A stretch of 64,000 bases of DNA, taken from assembly GCF_030929615.1 (NCBI RefSeq), contig NZ_JAVFVU010000008.1:186001-250000 (forward strand), in the 5' to 3' direction. Below the pieces are notes generated by a model. It saw nothing but the letters and a program-made list of their open reading frames with translations. It made no database searches and was not told the origin of the DNA. This stretch comes from Dyadobacter sp. LHD-138 (GTDB lineage Bacteria; Bacteroidota; Bacteroidia; Cytophagales; Spirosomataceae). Both the position numbers and the translations under genes were made by a program. Of this stretch, positions 35,736 through 45,698 are shown one piece after another (positions within the stretch are counted from its first letter, which is position 1; each line of letters starts with the position of its first letter).

Positions 35736-37079
35736 TCAATGGCTGCTCGCTACCACACCCTGAGGTTTAACATCCACCAGCGTCCCGATAACCCAGTCCC
35801 CTACTGCTTTCCCCTGAATCCATCCATTTTCCACCGCATCCATAAAGTGGATTCCGCCATAAAAACGGGATAAACCGGATTCTTCGGCGGCGTCATTGAA
35901 GGATTTAAATTTACGTGCTTTCAATCCAAAACGTTCTTCGACAGTATCTGTATAGGCAAAATTTTCACCGAAATAATGCGTCAGAATTACCGCCGCTGCT
36001 GCCGAAACCACGGAATGGCCGCTGAGATACTCAGGAAAAGGCGGTGTCTGCAAAAATGGTTTCCAGTTGGGATCAATGTATTTCCGGATCACCGTTTCAG
36101 GACGAATGCGGTTGCTTCTGTACTTTTCATCCCAGCAAGCCATAAAACCATCCATTAAACCTATCGCTACGGACGTGGTGATCAGCATGGTTTGCGAGAA
36201 ATCCGTTTTTGCTTGCTTACATGCAATGTCGGTAATCCCGATCCAGTGCGCGCCGGGTGATATTTTCTTCATCCCAACGAGTAAATGCCCCTTATTTTCA
36301 AGCGCAAACGGATTACAATCCCAAAAAGCAGCGATGACTTTGGCATCACCTTCGGGCTTCACCTTGTAATTATCCAGCATCATTTTATAAAATTCAGCAT
36401 TTTTATCTTCTGAAAACGGAACAGGAGGCTCCGGTTTAAACTGCGATGCTGAATCAAGCGTAAACGGGCGAACGGTATTGAAGTAAGGCTCCACGGGTGG
36501 AAAATAACCCGGAGGTGTCGGGTACCAGCTGCCTTTAATTTCCCTGGGTTCGTAACGCGGAAAATTGCTTATCTTATTGTACTTATCCGCTTTCGCATAT
36601 TTTAAGATCTGCTTGCTGATATCAACCGCATAGGCTTTTGATTCATGGATCGTTTCTTCACTAAAACCAATTGTTTTACAGGAATCAATCAAACGATCCT
36701 GAAACTTTTGTAACATCACGCCACCGGAAGGCTGCATTTTTTTCGCCGTTTCCAGCATCGCCAAAACAGCACTTAACTGATATGAATAGTGCGTTAATCC
36801 TTCCGGTTTTTTTATCTCGGGAAAGTCGTTGAGCCGGCCATGCATGGTTTTCGTCACTGCGTCATGCTGCGCTATCACTTCATATCCGGCCAGACAGGCA
36901 TAGGAATAAAACCTGGCACCCAACGGAGGATTTGTCACATCATGAACCATCACATCCGTCATCTGACTCGTTACCTGACCAATGATTGCCGGACTCAGTT
37001 CCGGTGACTTTGCTTCTTTTTTGTTACATCCAATCAAACAAACAACAAACAGAAGAGGCAGAATTAATTGAATTTTCAT
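35736..37079 (-). CDS. Vanadium-dependent haloperoxidase-like lipoprotein (PAP2 superfamily)
   Basis: A 447-residue lipoprotein (lipobox CLIGC, Cys18). It has the complete PAP2/vanadate pocket: KYRSNRIRP (K-x6-RP), LSGHS (SGH) and SRFYGGIH (SR-x5-H), near residues 325-415. The early region VTNPPLGARFYSYACLAGYE matches bacterial proteins annotated as vanadium-dependent haloperoxidases. The same pocket also serves acid phosphatases, so halide oxidation is not proven. It overlaps the upstream FG-GAP gene by four bases (ATGA), showing translational coupling. A second copy is at 46391. Confidence 0.87.
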   Translation of the reverse strand: MKIQLILPLLFVVCLIGCNKKEAKSPELSPAIIGQVTSQMTDVMVHDVTNPPLGARFYSYACLAGYEVIAQHDAVTKTMHGRLNDFPEIKKPEGLTHYSYQLSAVLAMLETAKKMQPSGGVMLQKFQDRLIDSCKTIGFSEETIHESKAYAVDISKQILKYAKADKYNKISNFPRYEPREIKGSWYPTPPGYFPPVEPYFNTVRPFTLDSASQFKPEPPVPFSEDKNAEFYKMMLDNYKVKPEGDAKVIAAFWDCNPFALENKGHLLVGMKKISPGAHWIGITDIACKQAKTDFSQTMLITTSVAIGLMDGFMACWDEKYRSNRIRPETVIRKYIDPNWKPFLQTPPFPEYLSGHSVVSAAAAVILTHYFGENFAYTDTVEERFGLKARKFKSFNDAAEESGLSRFYGGIHFMDAVENGWIQGKAVGDWVIGTLVDVKPQGVVASSH

Positions 37080-40000
37080 TTTTTGTTTGTTTTGTATGCT
37101 TTAATTTCCTGCTGATTTATCCCAAATAAGAGTGTATTTCCAAGCGAAACCACACTGCGCACATCACCTTTCAGGGCAAAACCTGATCTGTTCTGAGGTA
37201 TATAGCCAAAATTCCCTTTGCCATCTCCCTTCAATAACGTCCCATAATTTGCGTCATATTTCCCAAACCGCAACCGTGCTTTGTTGCTATTGCCACAAAA
37301 CAGCAAATCCTTTTTTCCGTCCTGATCGTAATCCAACGCCGTGATCGTAAATACCGGAGACGACTGTACTTCAAGCGGCAACGCTTTTTCTGTAAGCTTA
37401 CCGGATGCTTTACTTTCAAAATAGGCCGTTTTAAGGAAATTTGATTTCAAATGCGCAACCCCTTCGAGTTCTTCTTTCGAAAAAATATCGGTCAGCGTTG
37501 CCTCTGCATAACTTTTATAATCCTGAAAACGTGTGCGCATGATACTCATCTGATCCAGCATTTCGTCACGCGTCACATAAGGATAACTTTTACCCTGAAT
37601 GTAAAAGGAAAGGATCGGATCAACCGAGCCGTTATCGTCAAAATCTTTGTAAACCATTTCCACCGGCTCCGTATCGCTTGCTTTGCATTGTGTATTTAAG
37701 CCAATATTGCCAACCACAAGATCCGTCTTCCCGTCACCATTCAGGTCTTCTGCCAGAATTTTATTCCACCAGCCACTGTATGATTTTTCAAAATAGTCAG
37801 TCGTTTTGTTGGCCAGTTTCCCGCCGTTATTAACCAGCACCATCACCGGCATCCACTCTCCGACCACAACCAAATCAGGTTTCTTATCACCATTCATATC
37901 GGCCCAGGCGGCATCGGTAACCAACCCGATCCTTTCAAGTTCCGGTGCAAGAGCCGCCGTTTGGTCCGCAAATTGTCCTTTCCCGTTATTGATCAAAATA
38001 TAACTTCTCGGTGTTTCCGGATACCTCCCGGGAATAACCCGGCCTCCCACAAATAAATCTGGTTCCCCATCCAAATTCAAATCCGTAACACGGACACAGC
38101 TTTTACTGAAAAGCATTTTGGGTAACGCGTCAGCCTTTTTTGTAAAATTCCCTTTGCCATCATTGAGGTATAAACGGTCCTGAAGCAAAGCATCTTCCGG
38201 CATAAAACTGGCATAACCTCCGCTGGCAACATAAATATCAGTGAAACCGTCGCCGTTCGCATCAAAAAATGCAGCGTCTGCATCCACGCTTTGCTTATCA
38301 CCATCAAAAGCCGGAACAGGTTTTATCGTAAATGTGCCGTTTTTCTGCTGAACATATAACTTTCCGGGCTCGCCAGCACCGCCGCCAATGTACAGATCTT
38401 CCAGTTTATCGCCGTTAATATCTCCTTTCACCATGCACGGCCCCGAAAATGAAAGCGCGTTCACCATCAAAGGCTGGCGTTTAAAATCATTCGTTTTGTT
38501 CACCGGATTTGTATAAACAACCGGCGACGGCACCGGATTAAATGTCGTCGGTTCCAAAGTCGGAATGCCTGCATCGCCTTTTGCATTTTTCTCTGATAGC
38601 GTCAACAACTGATCAGCTTTGGGATTAACAAGTTTCTCCTGCTTTCCGCTGAGCCAAACAATTTTCAGAGAATCAACCGAAGCAGTGCCACCCAGACCGA
38701 AATGAAGGATTGGCGAAACACTGGACTGATAGCCGCGCGTTGGCATTTGTTCAAGATATTGCTGCTGACCTTTTTGGTAAATCGTCACTTTTGCTCCTGT
38801 ACCCAAAGTATTTTTGCCTTCTCCCTGCAACTTCAATTTCAGATAATGATTCTTTAATTGTTTGTCTCCGTCATTTTGATAAACAAATGCCGGCAGGTTA
38901 ATATTATTCACGACAAGATCCAGGTCTCCGTCATTGTCAAGGTCTGCATAGGCAGCGCCGCCGCTGTTAGAAACCTGTCCAAGGCCCCAGTTGGCTGCCA
39001 CATTTTTAAAGGTCAGGTCTTTGTTATTTTTAAAAAGATAATTCGTCATATTCGAAGATGGCATCTGATAAACCAGTTCCAGAATGTCTTCGCGACGTAC
39101 CTGCCCTTCTTTCCGTTTCAAATGATCGCCCATGTATTTTACAAAATCCATGTTTGTAAAATCACGCAAGTTTCCGTTCGTGATAAACAAATCCTTCCAG
39201 CCATCATTATCATAATCGGCAAAAAGTGGCGCCCAACTCCAGTCGGTATTGGAAACACCCGACAACTGCCCGATCTCCGAGAAAACAGGTGCAGCAGATT
39301 TGCCCGAAGCAGCGCCTACGACGCCTTTATTCAGTTGCAGCATATTGCGCATATACTGGTGATGAAAACCCATTTTTACATTAAAATCGAATAATTCGTA
39401 ATTATCCAATCCCACCAGAAGTTTCTGCCGACGGTTATCTTCCGGCAACATGTCCAAAGTAAAAATATCGGGTAATCCGTCGTTGTTAAAATCCGCAATT
39501 TCATTTCCCATGGAAGAATGCGAAGTGTGACCGATACCCGCATCAATCACATCGGTGAAAGTGCCGTTTTTATTATTGATATATAAAAAATCAGGAACAG
39601 AATAGTCGTTGGAAACATAAAGGTCCGGCCAGCCATCGAGGTTAATATCCGCTATGCCAATACCCAAACCATAACTTAATCCAGAACCGTGAATGCCTGC
39701 TTTGCTGGTAACATCTTCAAAAACGGGTTCCCCGCCATTGGTCATATTGTTACGAAATAACCTTGCTCCTGCCGAAGGATCTTCCTTTTTCAGGATTTCG
39801 GCCGTGGATGATTCATCTAATATCGGTAACGCCTTAGGATTATGGTTTAGTAAAAACATGTCGAGATCTCCGTCCCGGTCATAATCAAAAAAAGCTGCTT
39901 GTGTGCTAGTGGAAGAACTGGCCAATCCGTATTGCTCCGCCTTTTCCTCAAACTGCGGAACGCCCTGCGTATTAGGTCCTTTGTTAACAAATAATTGATT

Positions 40001-40474
40001 TTTCAGTTTATCCGGCGAAACGCTTCCCGAATAACAAACATAAATATCCAGCAGACCATCGCCATTTACATCTGCCATGGTCACACCGGTTTTCCAGGGG
40101 CCTTCCCTGCCCGCAACATTGGCGGTCGCGGTAATATCTTCAAACTGCATTTTTCCCTTGTTCAGGTACAGTTTGTTCGAAACCATATTTCCGGTAAAAT
40201 AAATATCATCCAGCCCATCCCCGTTGATATCCCCAACAGCGACACCACCACCGTTATAAAAATATTCATACATCAACACGTTGGTATTCAATCCTTCGGT
40301 CAAAGTATTGTTAAAATCGATTTTAGTTTTTTCGGCGGGAAGCAGTGTAAAAAGTGGAGGCCCGGTTTCGGCGTTTTCCTTTTCATCAGATTTTTCAGAC
40401 TTGCTGCAACCCGTAAAAGTGATAATCCCAGCAAACAGGGAGATGGCCAGAGATAAGCCGCTTTTTAGTTTCAT
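37076..40474 (-). CDS. FG-GAP/VCBS repeat lipoprotein with ASPIC/UnbV domain
   Basis: An 1132-residue surface lipoprotein (TFTGCSKSE lipobox). It contains many calcium-binding FG-GAP repeats of the form D.NGDG..D.Y: VGDINGDGLDDIYFTGN, MADVNGDGLLDIYVCYSG, YADLDNDGDLDLVVNN, EDLNGDGKTDLVVGN. Together these make one or two seven-bladed propellers. Between them lies an ASPIC/UnbV domain (LGTGAKVTIYQKGQQQYLEQ ... LHFGLGG). Such proteins accompany SusCD pairs in Bacteroidota and probably bind glycans or proteins at the surface. It is translationally coupled to the haloperoxidase-like gene and separated from susD by a hairpin. Confidence 0.9.
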   Translation of the reverse strand: MKLKSGLSLAISLFAGIITFTGCSKSEKSDEKENAETGPPLFTLLPAEKTKIDFNNTLTEGLNTNVLMYEYFYNGGGVAVGDINGDGLDDIYFTGNMVSNKLYLNKGKMQFEDITATANVAGREGPWKTGVTMADVNGDGLLDIYVCYSGSVSPDKLKNQLFVNKGPNTQGVPQFEEKAEQYGLASSSTSTQAAFFDYDRDGDLDMFLLNHNPKALPILDESSTAEILKKEDPSAGARLFRNNMTNGGEPVFEDVTSKAGIHGSGLSYGLGIGIADINLDGWPDLYVSNDYSVPDFLYINNKNGTFTDVIDAGIGHTSHSSMGNEIADFNNDGLPDIFTLDMLPEDNRRQKLLVGLDNYELFDFNVKMGFHHQYMRNMLQLNKGVVGAASGKSAAPVFSEIGQLSGVSNTDWSWAPLFADYDNDGWKDLFITNGNLRDFTNMDFVKYMGDHLKRKEGQVRREDILELVYQMPSSNMTNYLFKNNKDLTFKNVAANWGLGQVSNSGGAAYADLDNDGDLDLVVNNINLPAFVYQNDGDKQLKNHYLKLKLQGEGKNTLGTGAKVTIYQKGQQQYLEQMPTRGYQSSVSPILHFGLGGTASVDSLKIVWLSGKQEKLVNPKADQLLTLSEKNAKGDAGIPTLEPTTFNPVPSPVVYTNPVNKTNDFKRQPLMVNALSFSGPCMVKGDINGDKLEDLYIGGGAGEPGKLYVQQKNGTFTIKPVPAFDGDKQSVDADAAFFDANGDGFTDIYVASGGYASFMPEDALLQDRLYLNDGKGNFTKKADALPKMLFSKSCVRVTDLNLDGEPDLFVGGRVIPGRYPETPRSYILINNGKGQFADQTAALAPELERIGLVTDAAWADMNGDKKPDLVVVGEWMPVMVLVNNGGKLANKTTDYFEKSYSGWWNKILAEDLNGDGKTDLVVGNIGLNTQCKASDTEPVEMVYKDFDDNGSVDPILSFYIQGKSYPYVTRDEMLDQMSIMRTRFQDYKSYAEATLTDIFSKEELEGVAHLKSNFLKTAYFESKASGKLTEKALPLEVQSSPVFTITALDYDQDGKKDLLFCGNSNKARLRFGKYDANYGTLLKGDGKGNFGYIPQNRSGFALKGDVRSVVSLGNTLLFGINQQEIKAYKTNKK

Positions 40475-40511
40475 GATTTGAAACAGAAAATATTGGATGG
40501 AGATGGAAAAA

Positions 40512-40546
40512 AGAAACTATGCCTGCATAAAGCAAGCATAGTTTCT
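40512..40546 (-). terminator. Hairpin terminator/attenuator between susD and the FG-GAP gene
   Basis: AGAAACTATGC and GCATAGTTTCT form an 11-bp stem. Read on the minus strand the hairpin is followed by TTTTTTCC, the shape of an intrinsic terminator 26 bases after the susD stop. It may reduce expression of the two downstream genes relative to susCD. Confidence 0.7.
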
Positions 40547-40571
40547 GGTAATGAAGATAAGAAACAATTAA

Positions 40572-42452
40572 CTATTTATCATAACCAGGGTTCTGAACAA
40601 GTTTCGCGTTTCTGTTCATTTCGTCACGACTGAACGGACGGAAGTACATTTTATCAACCCAGGTACGGTTCTCATGAGCTTTCTCTTCAACCGATGTGTA
40701 AGTATAATCATACACCGAGGTATCATAGTGATATGGCTCTTTCATAGACTGACCCGCCTTGAATTTACCTACCACATTGATATAAGTCAAGGTTCTACCC
40801 AAAGTAGTCGGCGCGACCATCCAGCGACGTGCATCGTGGTAACGTTGCTCTTCATAAACCATTTCAATTCTTCTTTCCTTACGGTAAGCTTCTTTCAGCT
40901 CAGCACCCGTTGCCGTCAATGCTGGCATACCGGCGCGGAAACGAATTTTGTTAAGCCATAAAAGCGCTTCTGCGTCTTTTCCAAGTTCAATGTTTGCCTC
41001 AATATAGTTGAAAACAACCTCAGTAAAGCGAATGAAAGGCCATGGAATATTCTGACGGTCCGTGTTGTCATACAACGCCGGATTCGGATCGATAAATTTT
41101 CGCATGTAGTAACCTGAACGGCTTCCGTTCCAGTCTTCTACCGAACTGCTACGCGTATCCAATCCTTTACGGTTGATCAATGCACCCTTATCATCCAAAA
41201 GATCATAAGCACCTGTCTGGATCTGGTTAGCAGGATCCTTAACATCCGATGGACGTGGTTTCCAGCCAGCTCCGTCATACATCACCGTTGCATAGAAACG
41301 CGGATCACGGCCTGTGTAAGGCGCTGCTTTATGAACCGGATTAGTCCATTTAAAATCCGTTCCATCCATCATTTGATAGTCATCTACCAATAAACCGATT
41401 GGTGTATTTCCAGCCCAGTTGTGGTATCCGTTAGGACCGTTGTTAAGACCCGTCTGACGAGCGCCCTCGCCCAAACTTGGCGTAAAATAGCGCCCGAAAA
41501 TAATCTCGCTAGCTGCTGATGGATCAAGCGTTTTATCAGCACTCGCACCTGCCATGGCTATAGAGATATAATTAAGTCTTCCTCTTTCTGCTGTTTCTGG
41601 TGCTGTAAGGTTCAGCTTGTAACCTCCGTTACCAGCATCCAAAGCTGCTTTTGCAGCGTTCAAAGCCGCTGTCCAGCGCGCCGTACGGTCACCCGAAACA
41701 TAGCCTAAAAATTCAGGATTCGAATATCCTGAGATTAGCGCCGATTTTGCCTTCGCCGTTGGTATATCATGCAGATCACTGGCCGCATAAAGCAATACCC
41801 TTGATTTCAGAGAAAGTGCCGCAGCTTTGGTAGCCCGTCCTTTTACCAGTGTTTTTCCGTCCAGAAGCAATGCTGCACTGTCCAGGTCACTGACGATAGA
41901 CTTTACACACTCATCATACGAGCTGCGCGTGATCGAGTAGTCTTCGTTCAGCGCATATACTTTTTTGATCAGCGGAGGAGCACCATAGTAACGCAGAAGC
42001 TGCTGATAATAATAGGCTCTTAAAAAGTACGATTCTCCTTTCAGTCGGCTCTTCAACGCATCGCCGCTAAAACTAGCCGTTGCCAAATTCTGAATCGCCA
42101 GGTTGGTTGCACGGATACGGGTAAACATAGGTCCCCAGTTATAGGTATCATCCACCCAACCAAGACTTGAAGGGCTCAAACTGCCCTCATTGACCGTGTT
42201 GATATTACGGCCCGTATGGGTAAACACGGCTTCATCGGATAAGGAAGCAAGCATCTGCTCACTGAAACCTCCCTGCTGAAGCCCGGCATAAATACCGGTA
42301 ACAAAACCTTCAGCCAAAGCACCATCCTTCCATACTTCCTCCGAAGGAATTTCCGTAGGCGGGGTTACGTCCAGAAAATCAGTTTTACACGATACCAACC
42401 CTCCCGTAGTCAACAGCGCAATCAGAATTATATTTTTATATTTCAATTTCAT
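40572..42452 (-). CDS. SusD/RagB-family surface nutrient-binding lipoprotein
   Basis: A 626-residue SusD homologue with lipobox GGLVSCKTDFLDVTPP (Cys22). The tetratricopeptide-like N-terminal part includes RIRATNLAIQNL and LKGESYFLRAYYYQQLLRYYG, the diagnostic RaexxFLRAYyY motif. The C-terminal region has IPWPFIRFTEVVFNYIEANI, ALLWLNKIRFRAGMPAL and YRKERRIEMVYEEQRYHDAR, also typical. It caps the SusC barrel and delivers a ligand. The gene lies 12 bases after susC, so the two form one unit. The ligand is unknown. Confidence 0.95.
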   Translation of the reverse strand: MKLKYKNIILIALLTTGGLVSCKTDFLDVTPPTEIPSEEVWKDGALAEGFVTGIYAGLQQGGFSEQMLASLSDEAVFTHTGRNINTVNEGSLSPSSLGWVDDTYNWGPMFTRIRATNLAIQNLATASFSGDALKSRLKGESYFLRAYYYQQLLRYYGAPPLIKKVYALNEDYSITRSSYDECVKSIVSDLDSAALLLDGKTLVKGRATKAAALSLKSRVLLYAASDLHDIPTAKAKSALISGYSNPEFLGYVSGDRTARWTAALNAAKAALDAGNGGYKLNLTAPETAERGRLNYISIAMAGASADKTLDPSAASEIIFGRYFTPSLGEGARQTGLNNGPNGYHNWAGNTPIGLLVDDYQMMDGTDFKWTNPVHKAAPYTGRDPRFYATVMYDGAGWKPRPSDVKDPANQIQTGAYDLLDDKGALINRKGLDTRSSSVEDWNGSRSGYYMRKFIDPNPALYDNTDRQNIPWPFIRFTEVVFNYIEANIELGKDAEALLWLNKIRFRAGMPALTATGAELKEAYRKERRIEMVYEEQRYHDARRWMVAPTTLGRTLTYINVVGKFKAGQSMKEPYHYDTSVYDYTYTSVEEKAHENRTWVDKMYFRPFSRDEMNRNAKLVQNPGYDK

Positions 42453-42464
42453 AATTATAGGTCA

Positions 42465-45400
42465 TTAAAATGCTACACGTATACCCGCATTGATAACACG
42501 CGACTGTGGATAGTACTGTCCGCCGCTGTTGGTAGATTCCGGATCCCACACTTTGATTTTGTCAATGGTAAACAAGTTCAATGCGTTCACGTAAACACGG
42601 AATTTGCTTAGTCCCAATTTTGAACCAAGTTCAGAAGGCAGGTTATAACCAAGTTCGATGTTTTTCAAACGCAGGTAATTATTGCTTTTCAGGAAGTAGC
42701 TGTTGATACCTGCCTGTCCCGTGTTCGTATAATAACGGTTGCCACGGTTGGTTAATCTTGGATACTTGTCAGTTGGGTTGTCAATCGTCCAACGGTGGTC
42801 ATAATCGTATTTAAGATAGTTTCCAATATCACCCGATTCGGTCAAACCAACCAGCTGAAGACCGCCTGCTGCGCCCTGGAAAAGAATGGCAAGATCAAAT
42901 GCCTTGTATCCAAGATTGAACGAAGCACCACCCGTAAACCATGGACGCGCTACTTTCTCCGTACGAATACGGTCATCAGCGCTGATTTTTCCGTCGCCAT
43001 TTACATCCTTAAATTTCATATCGCCTGGTCGCAAATTTCCAGTAATATCATTATACTTTATTGTATTGGCATCAATCTCGGCCTGGTCTTTGAAAACGCC
43101 ATCGAATTGGTACACCAGGAATGACTGGTAAGGCATGCCGGTTGTTTTTTGGTAATCAGGGGCACCGGGTACTTCATCCCAATACTTGATCTTGTTCTTT
43201 GCATAACCGCCGTTGATACTTGCAGAGTAAGTAAAGTCACCTGCATTGCCGTCGTAGCTCAATTTAAACTCCCATCCCTTGTTTTGTAGTTTTCCAAGAT
43301 TTTGGGGTGGAAGACGGTTGTCGATGCCGACAGACGAAGGCGTAGTACCCGATTTTGGAATAAGCATTTTAGAACGGTTGTTCACAAAATAATCAAATTC
43401 AAATGCCACTTTATCGTTGAACAAGGTACCTTCAATACCAAAGTTACTGTTGTTGGCTACTTCCCAGGTAAAGTTCTTGTTCGCAATACGGGTTTCCAGC
43501 AACGTTTTAGCAACCTGGTCGTCCATCACAAAGCTACCAAAACCCATGGTGGAAAGATACTGGTATTCAGCAAGCGTTTCTGTACCAAGTAAGTAAGGTT
43601 CAGCACCCATTTGTCCCCATGAACCGCGAATCTTTACATTATTCACGAAACGGATATTATTTTTCCAGAAACCTTCTTCAGACACGCGCCATCCCGCCGA
43701 AACCCCCGGGAAAAATCCCCAGCGACCTTCCTTTGGGAAAACGTAAGAAGCATCTCTACGCCACAGGAACTCAGCGATATACTTCTCTTTGTAGTTATAA
43801 CCTGCACGTCCAAAATAGCTCAAACGGGCACGTCTGTACAAATCACCGTTGTTAGTACCCGAATTTCCGATATTCTGTTCGGCAGTACCACCGGCGAAAA
43901 GTTGGTCAACTGCTGGCGAAATGAAATAACGACGGTAAGCAAAGAAACCATCGGCATCTACTTTTTCTCTCTGAACCCCGGCCATGACGTTGAAATTGTG
44001 TAAGCCAAATGATTTCTCATAAGACATCTGACCCGTTAGCTGGATCGATAGCTCCTGCGCAGCGGTCTCCGTCAAACGAGGATCCTTGAAGGTAGAACGC
44101 ACCGTTCCCGTCAATAATGGGCTTACGCCATCCGCTTCGAACGTCTTCTTGTCCCAGAAATACAAAGTCCAGGGTGTTTCCCAGTTTTTCACCCTGCGTA
44201 TCTGCTTATCCAAAGCAGCCATCGTATTTATTTTCAAACCTTTAACGCCAGGTATTAAAATTTCCAAGCCTCCGTTGGTTTGAATATAGTCTCTTTTATC
44301 GTTGTTATAACCCGTCGAATTGGTTGTGATAACCGCCGGGTTTTGACCGTTCTCGATATCAGGACCTGGTTTTCCATTCGGCCAGATCGCGATTTCCGTT
44401 GGCTTTCCACGCATCAGCATACGGAAAATCGAACCGGCACTGTTACCACCACTTGGGAAATGACGATATTCCTCTCTTAATGTTACACCCAGATTAGCCG
44501 TAACATATTTGTTAATCTTCGTATCGAGGTTGATACGCATGTCATATTGCTTATACCCTGTCGCAGATTTAACATAATAGCCATCCTGCTTAATGTGACC
44601 CAGAGAAGCAAGATACTTGATATTTTCACTTCCACCTGTCAACTGTACATTGTGACGCTGCTGGGGAGCCCAGTTACGAAGCACAGATCCATACCAGTCT
44701 GTGTTAGGGTGCAATAACGGATCTGAACCGTCTTTGAACTTTTGCATATCGCCAGGCTGAAATACAGCTGTCAACACATCTTTACCTGCATCCGTTCTTT
44801 TATAATTACCTGTTGAGTTAAAGCCTTTAAGCGCATCACCCCATTGTGCAACCGGCAATCCGTCATAAATCTGCAACTCATTTCTGATCGTCGCATATTC
44901 AGCAGCATTGGACATTTTAGGTGTACGTGTAGGCTGAGACATCCCGAAATTCATGTCATACGACAACTGTGGTTTTCCTGACTTTCCACGTTTCGTCGTG
45001 ATCAGGATAACACCGTTACCCGCACGTGATCCATAAATGGCCGCCGCAGCATCTTTCAAAACCGAGATACTCTCGATATCGGCAGGGTTGATACGATCCA
45101 AACCACCACTACGGTTAGGAACACCATCCACTACGATCAGGGCATTACTGTTACCCAATGAGTTCGTACCACGGATACGGATTGCCGAACCATCATTTCC
45201 TGGCTCACCACTTATCTGTACCGCCGAAACACCCGGCAAACGACCGCCCAGGGTATTCGAAAGGTTGGCTGCCGGTGCTTTTTCAAGCTCCGTTCCTTTA
45301 ACCGCCGTAACCGAACCTGTTAAAGTAGCCTTTTTTGCCGTACCATAACCAACCACAACAACTTCACCCAAAGACTTAATGTCTGTTGCAAGTATTACGT

Positions 45401-45698
45401 CAAGCGTTGTTTTCTTTCCAACCTCGATTTCCTGTGTAAGATAACCGATGAAAGAAAAAACAAGCGTATTACTGCCTGTCAGGCTCACCGTGTAACCACC
45501 TTCATTATCCGTCACTGTACCCGCCGTGGTACCTTTCACGACAACACTTACGCCGGGGAGCCCGAGCCCCTGGTCATCTTTCACTTTTCCCTTAACGGTG
45601 TTTTGAGCATATGCTCCAACAACCGTTATGAGGATTAGCAAGAGAGAAAAAACACATCGCGCTGTTTCACGACACGTCCATCTAGTAGAAAATCTCAT
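42465..45698 (-). CDS. SusC/RagA-family TonB-linked outer membrane transporter
   Basis: A 1077-residue SusC homologue. It has a signal peptide ending GAYAQ, a CarboxypepD_reg domain (KGKVKDDQGLGLPGVSVVVK), and the SusC box LGEVVVVGYGTAKKATLTGS. The plug domain has LPGVSAVQISGEPGNDGSAI and RIRGTNSLGNSNALIVVDG, and the barrel ends VINAGIRVAF. It imports a SusD-bound ligand across the outer membrane with TonB/ExbBD energy. First gene of the minus-strand Sus-like locus. No sigma/anti-sigma pair or hybrid two-component regulator is adjacent, unlike many PULs. Confidence 0.96.
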   Translation of the reverse strand: MRFSTRWTCRETARCVFSLLLILITVVGAYAQNTVKGKVKDDQGLGLPGVSVVVKGTTAGTVTDNEGGYTVSLTGSNTLVFSFIGYLTQEIEVGKKTTLDVILATDIKSLGEVVVVGYGTAKKATLTGSVTAVKGTELEKAPAANLSNTLGGRLPGVSAVQISGEPGNDGSAIRIRGTNSLGNSNALIVVDGVPNRSGGLDRINPADIESISVLKDAAAAIYGSRAGNGVILITTKRGKSGKPQLSYDMNFGMSQPTRTPKMSNAAEYATIRNELQIYDGLPVAQWGDALKGFNSTGNYKRTDAGKDVLTAVFQPGDMQKFKDGSDPLLHPNTDWYGSVLRNWAPQQRHNVQLTGGSENIKYLASLGHIKQDGYYVKSATGYKQYDMRINLDTKINKYVTANLGVTLREEYRHFPSGGNSAGSIFRMLMRGKPTEIAIWPNGKPGPDIENGQNPAVITTNSTGYNNDKRDYIQTNGGLEILIPGVKGLKINTMAALDKQIRRVKNWETPWTLYFWDKKTFEADGVSPLLTGTVRSTFKDPRLTETAAQELSIQLTGQMSYEKSFGLHNFNVMAGVQREKVDADGFFAYRRYFISPAVDQLFAGGTAEQNIGNSGTNNGDLYRRARLSYFGRAGYNYKEKYIAEFLWRRDASYVFPKEGRWGFFPGVSAGWRVSEEGFWKNNIRFVNNVKIRGSWGQMGAEPYLLGTETLAEYQYLSTMGFGSFVMDDQVAKTLLETRIANKNFTWEVANNSNFGIEGTLFNDKVAFEFDYFVNNRSKMLIPKSGTTPSSVGIDNRLPPQNLGKLQNKGWEFKLSYDGNAGDFTYSASINGGYAKNKIKYWDEVPGAPDYQKTTGMPYQSFLVYQFDGVFKDQAEIDANTIKYNDITGNLRPGDMKFKDVNGDGKISADDRIRTEKVARPWFTGGASFNLGYKAFDLAILFQGAAGGLQLVGLTESGDIGNYLKYDYDHRWTIDNPTDKYPRLTNRGNRYYTNTGQAGINSYFLKSNNYLRLKNIELGYNLPSELGSKLGLSKFRVYVNALNLFTIDKIKVWDPESTNSGGQYYPQSRVINAGIRVAF

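Noticed and set aside
38858..39394. 178-codon frame antisense to the FG-GAP lipoprotein
   Set aside because: Lies wholly opposite a well-supported repetitive gene; the openness follows from the Asp/Gly/Asn-rich repeats on the coding strand.
35736..45698. Classical polysaccharide utilisation locus
   Set aside because: SusC and SusD are present but no glycoside hydrolase, lyase, sulfatase or sensor-regulator is encoded in the unit; GH92 is separated by three unrelated genes and by promoter direction.
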